A DNA stretch of 64,000 nt from Marinimicrobium hydrolyticum (GCF_030848505.1 NZ_JAVDDU010000010.1:80612-144611), one strand, 5' to 3'; counted from the stretch's first letter, positions 8,663-18,995 are shown. The notes: generated from the letters alone by a model not told the origin. Numbers and translations are program-made.

Positions 8663-10894
8663 CTAACTATCGATTACTTCTAAGGTTATGCCTGTTTGCT
8701 TGGCTAGCTCCACGAAGGTCGGAAAAGACGTCGCCACATTGGTTGCATCCTTCACCCGAATGGGCGCAGAAGCACGCAGCGCCGCAATGGAAAACGACAT
8801 GGCTATGCGGTGATCGTGATGGGTCTCGACTTCTCCGCCACCCATTGGACCACCTTGGATGACAATGCCATCCGGCGTCGGTTGGGCGTCAACGCCTAGG
8901 ATCTGCAGGCCATCAGCCATGGCTTGAATCCGATCGCTTTCTTTTACTCGTAATTCTTCGGCACCCGTAAGCACGGTTTTACCTTCTGCACAGGCCGCGG
9001 CGATAAACAGTGCGGGGAATTCATCGATGGCCAAGGGCACCTGATCTTCCGGAATCTGGATGCCTTTTAGCGGCGCATAACGCACGCGAATGTCCGCCAC
9101 CGGCTCGCCACCCACGGTACGCTCGTTGCTCAAAGTGAGATCAGCGCCCATCAAGCGGAGAATATTGATGACGCCGACGCGTGTCGGGTTGATACCCACG
9201 TGCGTCAAAGTCAGATCTGAACCGGGCGCGATACTGGCCGCCACCATATAAAAGGTGGCCGAGGAGATATCCGCGGGTACTTCGATTTTGCAGCCGGTCA
9301 GTTTGCCGCCGCCGGTCAGCTCGGCCGTGGCACCGGAGCGTTTTACCGAGTAACCAAAACCGGTCAACATACGCTCGGTATGATCGCGAGTAGGCGCGGG
9401 TTCAGTCACACGAGTGGTGCCCTGGGCGTAGAGTCCTGCCAGCAAAACACAGGATTTCACTTGGGCACTGGCCATGGGCAGGGGGTAATCAATGGCTTTG
9501 AGAGTTTGACCACCTTTGATGCGCAGCGGCGGCCGGCCACCTTCAGCGGTGTCGATAACCGCTCCCATACTCCGCAAGGGATCAGCCACTCGGCCCATGG
9601 GGCGCTTAGCCAGGGATTCATCACCGCTCATTTCTGAATCAAACTTTTGGCCCGCCAACAGTCCGGACAGAAGTCGAATGGTGGTGCCGGAGTTACCCAC
9701 GTAGAGTGGCTTGGCGGGCGCTTTGAGCCCGTGCAGTCCCACGCCGTGAATCTTCACCCGGCCTTCATCAGGGCCTTCAATCACCACGCCCATATCGCGA
9801 AACGCCTGTAAGGTTGCCAGGGCGTCTTCGCCTTCCAGAAAGCCTTCTACTTCAGTCACACCTTCGGCGATGGAGCCGAGCATGATGGATCGGTGAGAAA
9901 TGGACTTATCGCCGGGGACGCGGATGGTGCCGCTTACTTGGCCTCCCGGCTGCAACAGGTAGTCAATTTTAGAACTGCTCATGGAATTTACGAAGGCTCT
10001 CTTGGCTAGAATGTTGGTGAAGTGGTCGCGGGCTGCTTTGGCGCGGGTGAACACGCCCAGTAGATAATCGCTGTCCTCGCTGGCGATGGCCGTGCGCAGG
10101 CGGGTCAGATTGTCGACAAACAAATCCAGGGCGTTGAGGACGCTGTCCTTGTTGGCGCGCATGATGTCATGCCACATAACCGGGTCGCTTGAAGCAATGC
10201 GGGTAAAATCCCGGAAGCCCCCGGCCGCGTAGCGGAAAATATTGGGATTGCCGATATCCTGGGCCAGAGTATCAACCAGAGAATACGCTATGGCATGGGG
10301 CAGATGACTGGTAGCGCCCAACACTTCATCGTGTTCGGCCACGGACATAGTCAACACTTCCGCTCCAACGAACTCCCACAATTTCATCACTCGAGCCAGA
10401 TGTTCCGGGTCGGTATTATCCAGCGGAGTTAGGATGACTCTGTGTTGCTCGTAGAGATCGGGATTGGCCGCCGCCACACCGCTGCGTTCGGACCCAGCAA
10501 TGGGGTGACCAAGCACCAACTGGGGCGGCGCTTCGCCAAACACCTGTTCGGCGGCGCGTTCGACACTGCCTTTTACGCTAGCGCCGTCGGTGATGGTTAC
10601 TTGGGGAGAGAGACAGTCCCGCGCTTGCTGCAGAACCTCAGCCACCGCTAAGGTGGGCACCGAGATAAACACCACATCGCCCTGCCCTAATTCACTCGCC
10701 ACCTCTTCCAGAGAGCCGCAAGCGCGGTCCACTACGCCCAATTTAACCGCTTGAGTACCGATATCCGGCCGGCGCACCACCCCGATAGTTTCGACACAAC
10801 CGCCGCGGCGCTTTAAACCCGCGGCCAGACTGCCGCCGATCAGGCCAAGCCCGACCACCACCAGCTTGTTAATAATGGGTTGCGGTTCGGTCAT
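8663..10894 (-). CDS. tyrA-aroA: Bifunctional prephenate dehydrogenase / EPSP synthase
   Basis: A 743-aa fusion of two aromatic amino acid enzymes. Residues 10-300 are TyrA-like (prephenate -> 4-hydroxyphenylpyruvate), with NAD-binding GLGLIGGS (15-22) and catalytic-His segment GHPIAGSE. Residues 305-743 are AroA (EPSP synthase), with PGDKSISHRS, GNSGTTIRLL, KRPMGRV, TRDHTE, DEFPAL and ESDRI motifs. The GNSGTT and KRPM pattern resembles class II EPSP synthases. Met305 marks the domain junction. The same fusion is known in pseudomonads. The start lies four bases after pheA, so the two are translationally linked. No hisC precedes it and no cmk follows, unlike the Pseudomonas order. Confidence 0.96.
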   Translation of the reverse strand: MTEPQPIINKLVVVGLGLIGGSLAAGLKRRGGCVETIGVVRRPDIGTQAVKLGVVDRACGSLEEVASELGQGDVVFISVPTLAVAEVLQQARDCLSPQVTITDGASVKGSVERAAEQVFGEAPPQLVLGHPIAGSERSGVAAANPDLYEQHRVILTPLDNTDPEHLARVMKLWEFVGAEVLTMSVAEHDEVLGATSHLPHAIAYSLVDTLAQDIGNPNIFRYAAGGFRDFTRIASSDPVMWHDIMRANKDSVLNALDLFVDNLTRLRTAIASEDSDYLLGVFTRAKAARDHFTNILAKRAFVNSMSSSKIDYLLQPGGQVSGTIRVPGDKSISHRSIMLGSIAEGVTEVEGFLEGEDALATLQAFRDMGVVIEGPDEGRVKIHGVGLHGLKAPAKPLYVGNSGTTIRLLSGLLAGQKFDSEMSGDESLAKRPMGRVADPLRSMGAVIDTAEGGRPPLRIKGGQTLKAIDYPLPMASAQVKSCVLLAGLYAQGTTRVTEPAPTRDHTERMLTGFGYSVKRSGATAELTGGGKLTGCKIEVPADISSATFYMVAASIAPGSDLTLTHVGINPTRVGVINILRLMGADLTLSNERTVGGEPVADIRVRYAPLKGIQIPEDQVPLAIDEFPALFIAAACAEGKTVLTGAEELRVKESDRIQAMADGLQILGVDAQPTPDGIVIQGGPMGGGEVETHHDHRIAMSFSIAALRASAPIRVKDATNVATSFPTFVELAKQTGITLEVIDS

Positions 10895-10898
10895 GAGC

Positions 10899-11996
10899 TT
10901 AGAGTACGGCCTTGGGGTAGGAACCCAACAGCTTTAGGTCCGCCGCCCGCTCGGCCACTTCTTTCAGCAGCTTGGTTACTTCGGGGTCCTGGGCGTGTCC
11001 GGAAAAATCGATAAAGAACACGTAGGTCCAAGCGCCAGTGCGCGAGGGTCGGGATTCGACCCGAGTCAGGTCAATATTACGACGATGAAAAGGTTCGAGC
11101 AGATTATGCAAAGCACCTGGCTCGTTGCGCATGGCTACCACCAGGGAGGTTTTATCCTCACCGCTGGGTGGCACAGATTGGGCGCCGATGATTAGAAAAC
11201 GTGTGGAGTTGTCTGGCTCGTCTTCAATCTTTTCCGCCAGAACCTGCAGCCCGTAGAGATCAGCCGCCATGCTGCCGGCAATAGCCGCCGCATTCCATTC
11301 GCCCTTCAAACGCTTGGCTGCTTCCGCATTGCTGCTCACGGCGACGCGCTCCGCTTTCGGGTAGTGGGCATCCAGCCATTTGCGACACTGGGCCAGTGAC
11401 TGGGCGTGGGAGTATATGCGGGTGATGCTGTTCACGCTGGTGACGTCAGAGATCAACAAATTGTGGTGAATGCGCAGCTCCACTTCGCCGCAAATCTTCA
11501 AATTGGAGGTCATAAAATTATCGAGGGTGTGGTTAACCACGCCCTCGGTGGAGTTTTCCACCGGCACCACGCCGTACTGAACCGCCCCGGCTTCCACTTC
11601 GCGAAAGACTTCGTCAATAGCGGAAAAAGGTAAGGCCACAGCCGAGTGTCCGAAATGTTTCAGGGCGGCCTGCTGAGTAAACGTACCTTCAGGGCCCAAA
11701 TAGGCGACTTTGACCGGCTGCTCCAGCGCCAGACAGGCGGACATAATTTCGCGGAACAGGCGCGCCATTTCCTCGTTGCTGAGCGGCCCCTGGTTGCGCT
11801 CCATCGCTTTGCGCAAAACCTGCGCTTCGCGCTCGGGGCGATAATACGCCAGCGTCTGCGGGTCAACCGCCTGGCCTTTTTTCACTTCAGCCACTTCTTG
11901 CGCGCAACTGGCCCGCTCGGAGATCAGATGTCCGATTTGATCGTCGATGCTGTCAATGCGTTCGCGCAGCTGCTGCAGCTTTTGCTCTTCGTTCAT
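10899..11996 (-). CDS. pheA: Chorismate mutase / prephenate dehydratase (P-protein)
   Basis: Converts chorismate through prephenate to phenylpyruvate. The 365-aa protein has an N-terminal AroQ chorismate mutase (about 1-90), a prephenate dehydratase domain (about 93-270, with ENSTEGVVNHT) and a C-terminal ACT domain with GALHNLLEPF and ESRPSR, the phenylalanine feedback site. ATG at 11996 has GAGG just upstream; a TTG five codons earlier is less likely because relatives begin near MNEEQKL. It sits between gyrA and tyrA::aroA. serC, usual between gyrA and pheA in pseudomonads, is absent. Confidence 0.95.
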   Translation of the reverse strand: MNEEQKLQQLRERIDSIDDQIGHLISERASCAQEVAEVKKGQAVDPQTLAYYRPEREAQVLRKAMERNQGPLSNEEMARLFREIMSACLALEQPVKVAYLGPEGTFTQQAALKHFGHSAVALPFSAIDEVFREVEAGAVQYGVVPVENSTEGVVNHTLDNFMTSNLKICGEVELRIHHNLLISDVTSVNSITRIYSHAQSLAQCRKWLDAHYPKAERVAVSSNAEAAKRLKGEWNAAAIAGSMAADLYGLQVLAEKIEDEPDNSTRFLIIGAQSVPPSGEDKTSLVVAMRNEPGALHNLLEPFHRRNIDLTRVESRPSRTGAWTYVFFIDFSGHAQDPEVTKLLKEVAERAADLKLLGSYPKAVL

Positions 11997-12068
11997 AAAC
12001 CTCGATCTCAAAATTCCTGCGAGAATGGTAGGGGCAGATCACCGGCTGGTGCCCTCCCCCTGACGGGA

Positions 12069-14645
12069 TTAAGCCTCTCCGTCACCACCCTCGTCCACCA
12101 GTACTTCGGCACTGTCTTCGTCTTCTTCGATACGCTCGAGGCCACGCAAATGTTCATTGGGCTTCAGGCGGATGAGGCGTACACCTTGGGTATTTCGACT
12201 CAATACTGACACCTCGTCCACACGGGTGCGCACCAGCGTACCCTGATCGGTGATCAGCATGATTTCTTCGCCGTCCATCACCTGGACTGCACCCACCAGC
12301 GGGCCGTTACGCTCGCTGGTTTGCATACCGATAACACCCTGAGCGCCGCGACCTTTAGTGGGGAAGTCCTCCACTGCAGTTCGCTTGCCGTAGCCCTGCT
12401 CGCTGAGGGTCAGTACTTTGCCGCCCTCTTGAGGAATGACCATACCCACGACTTGTTGGTCTTCGGCCATACGAATGCCGCGCACACCGCGAGAAACACG
12501 ACCCATAGAGCGCACTTTGGACTCTTGGAAGCGCGCAGCTTTACCGCTGCTGGCGAACAGAATCACATCGCAGTTGCCATCGGTAACGGCGGTGTAAACC
12601 AGCGAGTCGCCTTCATCCAGCTCAATGGCTTTAAGGCCGACGCTGCGCTGACGGGAGAACTGAGTCAGCGGGGTTTTCTTGACCGTACCTTTGGCGGTGG
12701 CCATGAAGATAAAGTGATCTTCATCGTAGCTCTTAACCGGCAGTATGGAAGTGATGCGCTCATCTTTCTCCAACGGCAGAAGATTCACCACTGGCCGACC
12801 ACGCGACTGACGACCGGCGACCGGGATCATATACACCTTCAACCAATACACTTTACCGGCGTTGGTAAAACACAAAATGGTATCGTGGGTGCTGGCAATC
12901 AGCAGGTGCTCGACAAAGTCTTCGTCTTTTACCGACGTGGCGGAACGGCCCATGCCGCCGCGCTTCTGCGCCTGATAGTCGTCCAGCGGCTGACTCTTGG
13001 CGTAGCCGCCGTGAGAAAGGGTCACTACGCGGGTTTCTTCGTTGATCAGATCTTCAGTGGTCAGATCCAGAGTGGAGGCAACAATTTCGGTTTTACGCTC
13101 ATCGCCGTGCTCGGCCAGTACGCTTTCCAGCTCTTCGCGAATCACTTCCATCAAGCGGGTCACGTTGTTCAGAATTTCCAGGTAGCCGGCAATCAGCAGC
13201 AGTTTTTCTTCATATTCCGCCAGCAGTTTGTTGTGCTCCATACCGGTTAAGCGGTGCAGGCGCAGTTCCAAAATGGCTTGAGCCTGGGCGGGGGACAGAT
13301 AGTATTCGCCATCCCGCAGTCCGAACTGATCTTCCAGATCTTCCGGGCGACAGGCGTTTTCGCCGGCGCGCTCCAGGAAGGGTTTCATGGCGGCCGCTTC
13401 CCAGCCTTTAGCCATCAAGGCCTCTTTGGCCTCGGCCGGCGAGGGAGAGCTTTTGATCAATTCGATGACCGGATCGATATTGGCGATAGCCACCGCCAAG
13501 CCTTCGAGAATGTGCCCACGCTCTCTTGCTTTGCGCAGCAGGTAAACGGTGCGCCGGGTAACCACTTCGCGGCGGTGACGAACAAAGGCTTCCAGCAGCT
13601 CCTTCAGGTTAAGGATTCTGGGCTGGCCGTCCACCAAAGCCACAATATTAATGCCAAAGACATTTTGCAGCTGGGTTTGCGAATAGAGGTTGTTGAGCAG
13701 CACTTCTCCGGACTCGTTGCGCTTGACCTCGATGACGATGCGCATCCCGTCTTTATCCGACTCATCGCGCAGCTCGCTAATGCCTTCGATTTTCTTCTCT
13801 TTCACCAGCTCGGCAATGCGCTCGATCAGGCGCGCCTTATTCAGCTGATAGGGAATTTCGTGCACGATGATGGTTTCGCGCCCTGTTTTGGGATCCACCT
13901 CGACTTCCGCCTTGGCGCGAATGTAGATGCGTCCACGACCCGTACGGTAAGCCTGCACTATGCCCGCGCGGCCATTAATAATAGCGCCTGTGGGGAAATC
14001 CGGGCCTGGAATGTACTCCATCAACTCGTCGATGGTGATGTCTTCGTTATCCATCAAGGCCAGGCAGCCACGCACCACTTCACTCAGGTTGTGGGGAGGA
14101 ATGTTGGTGGCCATGCCCACCGCAATACCCGAAGAACCATTAACTAGCAAATTGGGGATACGGGTAGGCAGGACTTCAGGAATGCGCTCAGTGCCGTCGT
14201 AGTTGTCGACGTAATCAACGGTTTCTTTGTCCAGGTCCGCCAACAAATCGTGGGCGATCTTGGCCATGCGGATTTCGGTGTAACGCATGGCGGCAGCGCT
14301 GTCACCATCGACGGAACCAAAGTTGCCCTGCCCGTCCACCAGGGTATAGCGCAGCGAGAACGGCTGGGCCATACGCACGATGGTGTCGTAGACGGCAGAG
14401 TCACCATGGGGATGGTATTTACCAATGACGTCACCCACGACCCGAGCCGACTTCAAATACGGGCGGTTCCAATCGTTTTTCAACTCACTCATGGCGAACA
14501 GCACCCGGCGGTGTACGGGCTTGAGGCCATCGCGCACATCCGGCAGCGCGCGCCCGACGATCACGCTCATGGCGTAGTCGAGGTAGGACTGCTTCAGTTC
14601 ATCTTCAATATTGACCGGTGAAATTTCTTTCGCTAATTCGCCCAT
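12069..14645 (-). CDS. gyrA: DNA gyrase subunit A
   Basis: Breakage-reunion subunit of the essential type II topoisomerase that introduces negative supercoils. The 858-aa protein aligns without gaps to E. coli GyrA over the N-terminal domain. The catalytic tyrosine is in [10 protein letters not shown] (Tyr122). The quinolone-resistance region reads [11 protein letters not shown], with Ser83 and Asp87 in the sensitive state. The C-terminal beta-pinwheel contains a [14 protein letters not shown] GyrA box, and the tail is acidic. It starts the gyrA-pheA-tyrA::aroA group and is divergent from mtaD across 245 bp that should hold both promoters. Confidence 0.98.
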   Translation of the reverse strand: MGELAKEISPVNIEDELKQSYLDYAMSVIVGRALPDVRDGLKPVHRRVLFAMSELKNDWNRPYLKSARVVGDVIGKYHPHGDSAVYDTIVRMAQPFSLRYTLVDGQGNFGSVDGDSAAAMRYTEIRMAKIAHDLLADLDKETVDYVDNYDGTERIPEVLPTRIPNLLVNGSSGIAVGMATNIPPHNLSEVVRGCLALMDNEDITIDELMEYIPGPDFPTGAIINGRAGIVQAYRTGRGRIYIRAKAEVEVDPKTGRETIIVHEIPYQLNKARLIERIAELVKEKKIEGISELRDESDKDGMRIVIEVKRNESGEVLLNNLYSQTQLQNVFGINIVALVDGQPRILNLKELLEAFVRHRREVVTRRTVYLLRKARERGHILEGLAVAIANIDPVIELIKSSPSPAEAKEALMAKGWEAAAMKPFLERAGENACRPEDLEDQFGLRDGEYYLSPAQAQAILELRLHRLTGMEHNKLLAEYEEKLLLIAGYLEILNNVTRLMEVIREELESVLAEHGDERKTEIVASTLDLTTEDLINEETRVVTLSHGGYAKSQPLDDYQAQKRGGMGRSATSVKDEDFVEHLLIASTHDTILCFTNAGKVYWLKVYMIPVAGRQSRGRPVVNLLPLEKDERITSILPVKSYDEDHFIFMATAKGTVKKTPLTQFSRQRSVGLKAIELDEGDSLVYTAVTDGNCDVILFASSGKAARFQESKVRSMGRVSRGVRGIRMAEDQQVVGMVIPQEGGKVLTLSEQGYGKRTAVEDFPTKGRGAQGVIGMQTSERNGPLVGAVQVMDGEEIMLITDQGTLVRTRVDEVSVLSRNTQGVRLIRLKPNEHLRGLERIEEDEDSAEVLVDEGGDGEA

Positions 14646-14890
14646 GGACTACAGCGTTCCTTATTATGGTGACGGCTGATAGGCTGGCCCGACCGGCGCC
14701 AGTGAAGCGCTTCAAGCGCTGCCACAGAACGCGGCTACCGGGGATGGGGCCACCTGCACAAAGCGCGTGATATTACCATAAAAACGCCCCTACAGGGACT
14801 ATTGGCGGCTTTCCTGCTCCCCCTGCCCGAGGGCCCGCTTTGGGTTATACTGGCGGGTCTGTGTACCCAGTCAGCTTTTAGGCCCCAGGA

Positions 14891-16219
14891 ATGTCCATGT
14901 CAGCACCGGAAACCATCAACCTCCTCATCAAAGCACGCTGGATCGTACCGGTAATCCCGGAAAACAAAATCTTCGAAGATTGCGCCCTGGCCATTGATAA
15001 AGGCGTCATCCTCGCCTTGCTGCCTCAGGAAGAAGCGGAAAAGCGCTACGCGCCTGCGCAAACCCTGAACCTGGGCAATCACGTGCTGATCCCCGGCTTG
15101 GTGAACGCCCACGGCCACGCGGGCATGAGCCTGCTGCGGGGCTACGCCGACGATATTCCTCTTATGCAGTGGCTCAATGACCACATCTGGCCCGCTGAGG
15201 GCCAGTGGGTCAGCGATCAGATGGTGCGCGACGGCACCGAGCTGGCCATGGCGGAAATGATTAGGAGTGGCACTACCTGTTTTTCCGACATGTACTTTTT
15301 CCCTGAACAGGCAGCCCAAGCAGCACAGCAAGCGCACATGCGCGCCCAGATCAATTTCCCCATTCTGGACTTCCCCACGGCCTGGGGCAGCGGACCGGAA
15401 GATTACCTGCACAAAGGCTTGGCATTGCACGATGACTTCCGCGCCAGCCCGTTGGTGCGCATCGGCTTTGGCCCCCATGCTCCCTACACAGTCTCGGACG
15501 AGCCGCTGGAAAAAATTGCTGTTTTGAGCCAAGAGTTGGATGCCCCTGTGCATATCCACCTGCACGAAACCGCCCAGGAAATCGCCGATTCGGAGCAACA
15601 ATACGGTAAACGCCCCAGCGTGCGCTTGCTGGAACTGGGCCTGATGTCGCCGCTCACCCAGTGTGTGCATATGACGCAGGTGAACGACACAGACCTCGCC
15701 CTTCTGGAGCAGACGGGCGCCCACGTGATTCACTGCCCCCAGTCCAACCTCAAGCTGGCCAGCGGTTTTTGCCCTGTACAGAAATTGATAGACGCGGGCA
15801 TCAATGTGGCCTTGGGCACCGATGGTGCCGCCAGCAACAATGACCTGGATATGTTCAGTGAAATGCAAAGCGCTGCCCTGCTCGCCAAGGCAGTCTCAGG
15901 CCAGGCCGACGCCCTGAATGCCCACCGGGCACTACGCATGGCAACCCTGGACGGCGCCAAGGCGTTGGGCCTGGAGGAAACCACTGGCAGCCTGGAAGTG
16001 GGCAAAGCGGCAGACATCACCGCCGTAGACTTGAGCGCCCTGGACATGCAGCCGCTTTACAATCCGGTTTCGCAACTGGTCTACACCAATTGCGGTCACA
16101 GAATCAGCCACGTGTGGGTCGGCGGTAAGGCCTTGATGCTCAGCCGGCAGCTGCAAACCTTGAACGAACGGGAATTGATCGGCAAAGCCCGCTGGTGGCG
16201 TAAGCAGATCGGACGTTAG
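14891..16219 (+). CDS. mtaD: 5-methylthioadenosine / S-adenosylhomocysteine deaminase
   Basis: Amidohydrolase of the TRZ/ATZ family that deaminates methylthioadenosine or S-adenosylhomocysteine. The 442-aa protein has the metal ligands in NAHGHAG (His74, His76), a later HLHETAQE segment and the Asp of GTDGAASNNDLDMF. The substrate is assigned from synteny with the Pseudomonas mtaD-ubiG-mupP-yciK group and is not proven by sequence alone. The mtnA gene that often accompanies it is absent. A 551-bp repeat-bearing gap separates it from ubiG, which is usually close. Confidence 0.88.
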   Translation: MSMSAPETINLLIKARWIVPVIPENKIFEDCALAIDKGVILALLPQEEAEKRYAPAQTLNLGNHVLIPGLVNAHGHAGMSLLRGYADDIPLMQWLNDHIWPAEGQWVSDQMVRDGTELAMAEMIRSGTTCFSDMYFFPEQAAQAAQQAHMRAQINFPILDFPTAWGSGPEDYLHKGLALHDDFRASPLVRIGFGPHAPYTVSDEPLEKIAVLSQELDAPVHIHLHETAQEIADSEQQYGKRPSVRLLELGLMSPLTQCVHMTQVNDTDLALLEQTGAHVIHCPQSNLKLASGFCPVQKLIDAGINVALGTDGAASNNDLDMFSEMQSAALLAKAVSGQADALNAHRALRMATLDGAKALGLEETTGSLEVGKAADITAVDLSALDMQPLYNPVSQLVYTNCGHRISHVWVGGKALMLSRQLQTLNERELIGKARWWRKQIGR

Positions 16220-16351
16220 TTAGGTGGATGGAAAGGACGGCCTGCGGCTTGATACTTCGGTAGCTAGGACGAACCCGAGTACTCGCCAGCCCCACGAAAG
16301 CGTACTGCGATCCGGAATAAATTGAATTAGCGACTTCGTAAGCAACCCCGG

Positions 16352-16457
16352 GGGCCGCACAGGGTGAGTGTTCAGCAAACGTCGTGAACCCATCCGTGGG
16401 GACTGCCTCAAAAGGTCCCTCTTTTGAGGCTTGCTGAACACTCACCCTGCACGGCCC
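16352..16457 (-). repeat. PAL-6 palindromic element
   Basis: Arms 16352-16378 and 16431-16457 pair over 27 bp with two mismatches. The 52-bp core starts ACGTCGTGAA. On the minus strand it forms GCCTCAAAAG-AGGGAC-CTTTTGAGGC and CCC-ACGGAT-GGG. It is close to an inverted copy of PAL-3, sharing arms and the second hairpin. Confidence 0.85.
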
Positions 16458-16563
16458 TGTTAGCCCAAAATACTGAGCTCTTTTCCGTCATCTCGATCCA
16501 CCGCTGGTATAGCAGGAATTGCTGGGCAGTAAGAATGCCTTAGGTGGGGTTGCTAAGGTGATT

Positions 16564-16668
16564 CGTAGGAGGCTTTTCGAAACTCTCACAAGAGGGATCT
16601 TGCGGCCGGCGTTCCGGTGGGAGAGCCCCCATGAATGGGTTCACGGCGTTTTCGAAAAGCCTCCTGCG
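16564..16668 (+). repeat. PAL-7 palindromic element (long core)
   Basis: Arms 16564-16582 and 16650-16668 pair over 19 bp with one mismatch. The core is longer than usual (67 bp): a CTCTCAC / GTGGGAGAG-type stem contains CAAG-AGGGAT-CTTG and a CCGG-CGTT-CCGG hairpin. Then CCC-ATGAAT-GGG follows, the only first loop in the family lacking GGA. It lies about 100 bp upstream of ubiG with the GGA strand on the coding strand. Confidence 0.8.
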
Positions 16669-16770
16669 AAGCGCCTGGGATCTACCTTACGAAAGTGCAT
16701 CTCCCGCACCTGCGCTTTCGAGTCTCTGGTAGTATGACTACCGTGCGAACTGAATAACTGGAGCTTTTTT

Positions 16771-17472
16771 ATGGCCAACGTCGACGCGGCGGAAATTGAA
16801 AAATTTGAAGCACTGGCCAGTCGCTGGTGGGATAAAAACAGCGAGTTTAAACCGCTGCACGATATTAACCCACTGCGAGCCAACTACATTGATCGACGCT
16901 CTCCTGTGGCGGAAAGCCGCCTGTTGGACGTGGGCTGCGGCGGCGGCATACTGACCGAGGCTATGGCGCACAGAGGCGCCAAAGCCACCGGCATTGATAT
17001 GGGCGGCGCCCCCTTAGCCGTGGCGCGATTGCACGCCAAGGAAAGTCAGCTGGACGTGGACTACCAGCAGATCACCGTCGAAGAAATGGCCTCCAAAGCG
17101 GCCGGACAATACGACATCGTCACCTGCCTGGAAATGCTCGAACACGTTCCCGATCCGGAGTCGGTAGTGCGCGCCTGCGCTCAGCTGGTCCGGCCCGGCG
17201 GCGATGTGTATTTCTCCACCATCAACCGCAACCCCAAAGCCTATGTGTTCGCCATACTCGGCGCTGAGTATGTTCTTAACTTACTCCCCAAAGGCACTCA
17301 CGATTACGACAAATTTATTCGCCCGGCCGAGCTGGGCGCATGGATGCGCGCGGCGGGTTTGGAGCTGCAAGATATTACCGGTATGACCTACAACCCGTTA
17401 ACCAAACACTACAAATTGGACGCCACCGACGTCAGCGTCAACTATCTGGTGCACGCTAAAAAATCCACGTAG
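16771..17472 (+). CDS. ubiG: Ubiquinone O-methyltransferase
   Basis: SAM-dependent methyltransferase performing both O-methylations of ubiquinone biosynthesis. The 233-aa protein has the N-terminal [14 protein letters not shown] segment typical of UbiG, SAM motif [14 protein letters not shown] (51-63) and the EMLEHVPDP post-I region. The ATG has TGGAGC upstream. mupP and yciK follow on the same strand, as in pseudomonads. Its 5' side carries PAL-7. Confidence 0.96.
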   Translation: MANVDAAEIEKFEALASRWWDKNSEFKPLHDINPLRANYIDRRSPVAESRLLDVGCGGGILTEAMAHRGAKATGIDMGGAPLAVARLHAKESQLDVDYQQITVEEMASKAAGQYDIVTCLEMLEHVPDPESVVRACAQLVRPGGDVYFSTINRNPKAYVFAILGAEYVLNLLPKGTHDYDKFIRPAELGAWMRAAGLELQDITGMTYNPLTKHYKLDATDVSVNYLVHAKKST

Positions 17473-17515
17473 AGTTTTATATATGTTGAACAACTTAGCT
17501 CAGGAGTCACCCCGC

Positions 17516-18196
17516 GTGCCCGACCAAAAAATCCGCGCCGTCATTTTTGATTTGGACGGAACACTGCTCGATACTGCCCCGGACTTTGTCGTCGTCGTCA
17601 ATCAGCTTTTGACTGAACGCGACCAGCCTACTCTAGCCCCGGAAACCATTCGCACCACCGTATCCAACGGTGCCCGCGGGCTGATCAGTTTGGCGTTTGG
17701 TATCGACGAAAAGCACTCGGATTTTCCCGAGCTTCGCCAGCGACTACTGGATATTTACAGCAACCATCTAGCGGTGTACACGCAGCCGTTTCCCGGCATG
17801 ATGGAACTTTTGCATGACTTGGATCAGCGCGGTATTTATTGGGGACTGGCAACCAATAAGCCTTTTGCGTATACAGAACCTTTGATGGCTGCACTGAACC
17901 TGCAACCCGAACCGGTGACCGTAATTTGTCCGGACCACGTGGAGCAACGCAAGCCCCACCCGGAATCGCTTCTATTGGCCGCGAAGCATGTCGGTTGTTT
18001 GCCTGAAGAGATAATCTATGTGGGCGACCACAAGCGGGATATCGACTGCGGGCGACAAGCTGGCTCCATTACCATTGCCGCCGGCTATGGTTACATCGAG
18101 CCCGAAGACGACATCAATACCTGGGAGGCGGACTATCGAGCCGACAGCGTGGCAGAGCTGCGCTCAATTATCGAACAGCTTCTGATCAACCAGTAA
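17516..18196 (+). CDS. mupP: N-acetylmuramic acid 6-phosphate phosphatase (HAD family)
   Basis: HAD-superfamily phosphatase, related to phosphoglycolate phosphatases, that acts in peptidoglycan recycling in pseudomonads. Motif I is FDLDGTLLDT, with nucleophile Asp12 and acid/base Asp14. Motif III includes KPHPE, and motif IV GDHKRDIDCG. I chose the GTG at 17516 (226 aa) because AGGAG stands nine bases upstream and the length matches relatives. An in-frame ATG at 17483 would add 11 residues but has a weak ribosome site. The MupP name rests on family and on position between ubiG and yciK; phosphoglycolate phosphatase (gph) is the alternative label. Confidence 0.85.
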   Translation: MPDQKIRAVIFDLDGTLLDTAPDFVVVVNQLLTERDQPTLAPETIRTTVSNGARGLISLAFGIDEKHSDFPELRQRLLDIYSNHLAVYTQPFPGMMELLHDLDQRGIYWGLATNKPFAYTEPLMAALNLQPEPVTVICPDHVEQRKPHPESLLLAAKHVGCLPEEIIYVGDHKRDIDCGRQAGSITIAAGYGYIEPEDDINTWEADYRADSVAELRSIIEQLLINQ

Positions 18197-18248
18197 ATAT
18201 TCGTTATTAAACACTGTATCGAAAGACACGAATTGCACGAGAAGAGTT

Positions 18249-18995
18249 ATGAAACTACCCAAGGATTACCGCCCTGCCCCCGACTTGCTTAAGGACAAAA
18301 TCATTTTGGTTACTGGTGCCGGGGACGGCATTGGTAAAGTGGCCGCCAAAACTTTTGCGGCCCATGGCGCCACCGTGGTTTTGCTGGGGCGCACCCAGTC
18401 AAAACTGGAACAGGTTTACGACGAAATTGAAACCCTCGGCGGACCACAACCGGCGATTTACCCTTTCAACCTGGAAGGCGCTGCGCACAAAGAATACCAG
18501 GACCTGCGCAACGTATTGGAAGAAACTTTTGGCGTTTTGCACGGCTTGGTGCACAACGCTGGCGAGCTGGGTGAGCGCACGCCGGTGGAAAACTATTCTC
18601 CGGATGCCTGGATGCGCGTAATGCAGGTGAACCTCAACGCGCCCTTCCTGCTCACCCAAGCCCTGTTACCGTTAATGGAGCGGGCTGATAACGCCAGTAT
18701 TGTATTTACCAGCTCTGGTGTTGCCTACCAAGGTCGCGCCTTTTGGGGTGCTTATGCGGCATCCAAGGCAGGCCAGGAAAACTTTATGCAAACCCTGGCG
18801 GACGAGCTGGACGAAGCTTCGTCCATCCGCGCCAACAGCATTAATCCCGGCGCAACTCGCACGCGTATGCGAGCCACCGCCTACCCGGCGGAAGACCCAA
18901 CAACCGTGCCGACGCCCGAAGCGCATATGCCACTGTATTTGTATTTGTTGGGGGATGATTCGGTGGGTATTAGCGGCCAGCAGTTTCAGGCCTGA
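18249..18995 (+). CDS. yciK: YciK-family short-chain dehydrogenase
   Basis: 248-aa classical SDR oxidoreductase. It has the cofactor loop TGAGDGIG (22-29), the HNAG motif and a catalytic YAASK (Tyr169, Lys173) preceded by the Ser of FTSSG. The substrate is unknown for the family. It is the last gene of the mtaD-ubiG-mupP-yciK strand, 52 bp after mupP, and is followed by a terminator-like hairpin before the convergent DUF2802 gene. Confidence 0.92.
   Translation: MKLPKDYRPAPDLLKDKIILVTGAGDGIGKVAAKTFAAHGATVVLLGRTQSKLEQVYDEIETLGGPQPAIYPFNLEGAAHKEYQDLRNVLEETFGVLHGLVHNAGELGERTPVENYSPDAWMRVMQVNLNAPFLLTQALLPLMERADNASIVFTSSGVAYQGRAFWGAYAASKAGQENFMQTLADELDEASSIRANSINPGATRTRMRATAYPAEDPTTVPTPEAHMPLYLYLLGDDSVGISGQQFQA

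Larger units (their letters stand above)
16220..16770. other. 551-bp intergenic region with a PAL pair
   Basis: Contains PAL-6 (16352-16457) and PAL-7 (16564-16668) separated by 106 bp, and no credible gene. The whole arrangement is a reverse-oriented relative of 5290-5570. The repeats interrupt the otherwise conserved mtaD-ubiG linkage. A promoter for ubiG is expected between 16669 and 16770, but no clear -35/-10 pair was identified. Confidence 0.7.

Noticed and set aside
12321..14147. Long plus-strand open frames opposite gyrA
   Set aside because: Shadows of the gyrA reading frame; no ribosome site or family signature.
14900..15868. 322-codon minus-strand open frame opposite mtaD
   Set aside because: Antisense shadow of a well-supported amidohydrolase gene.
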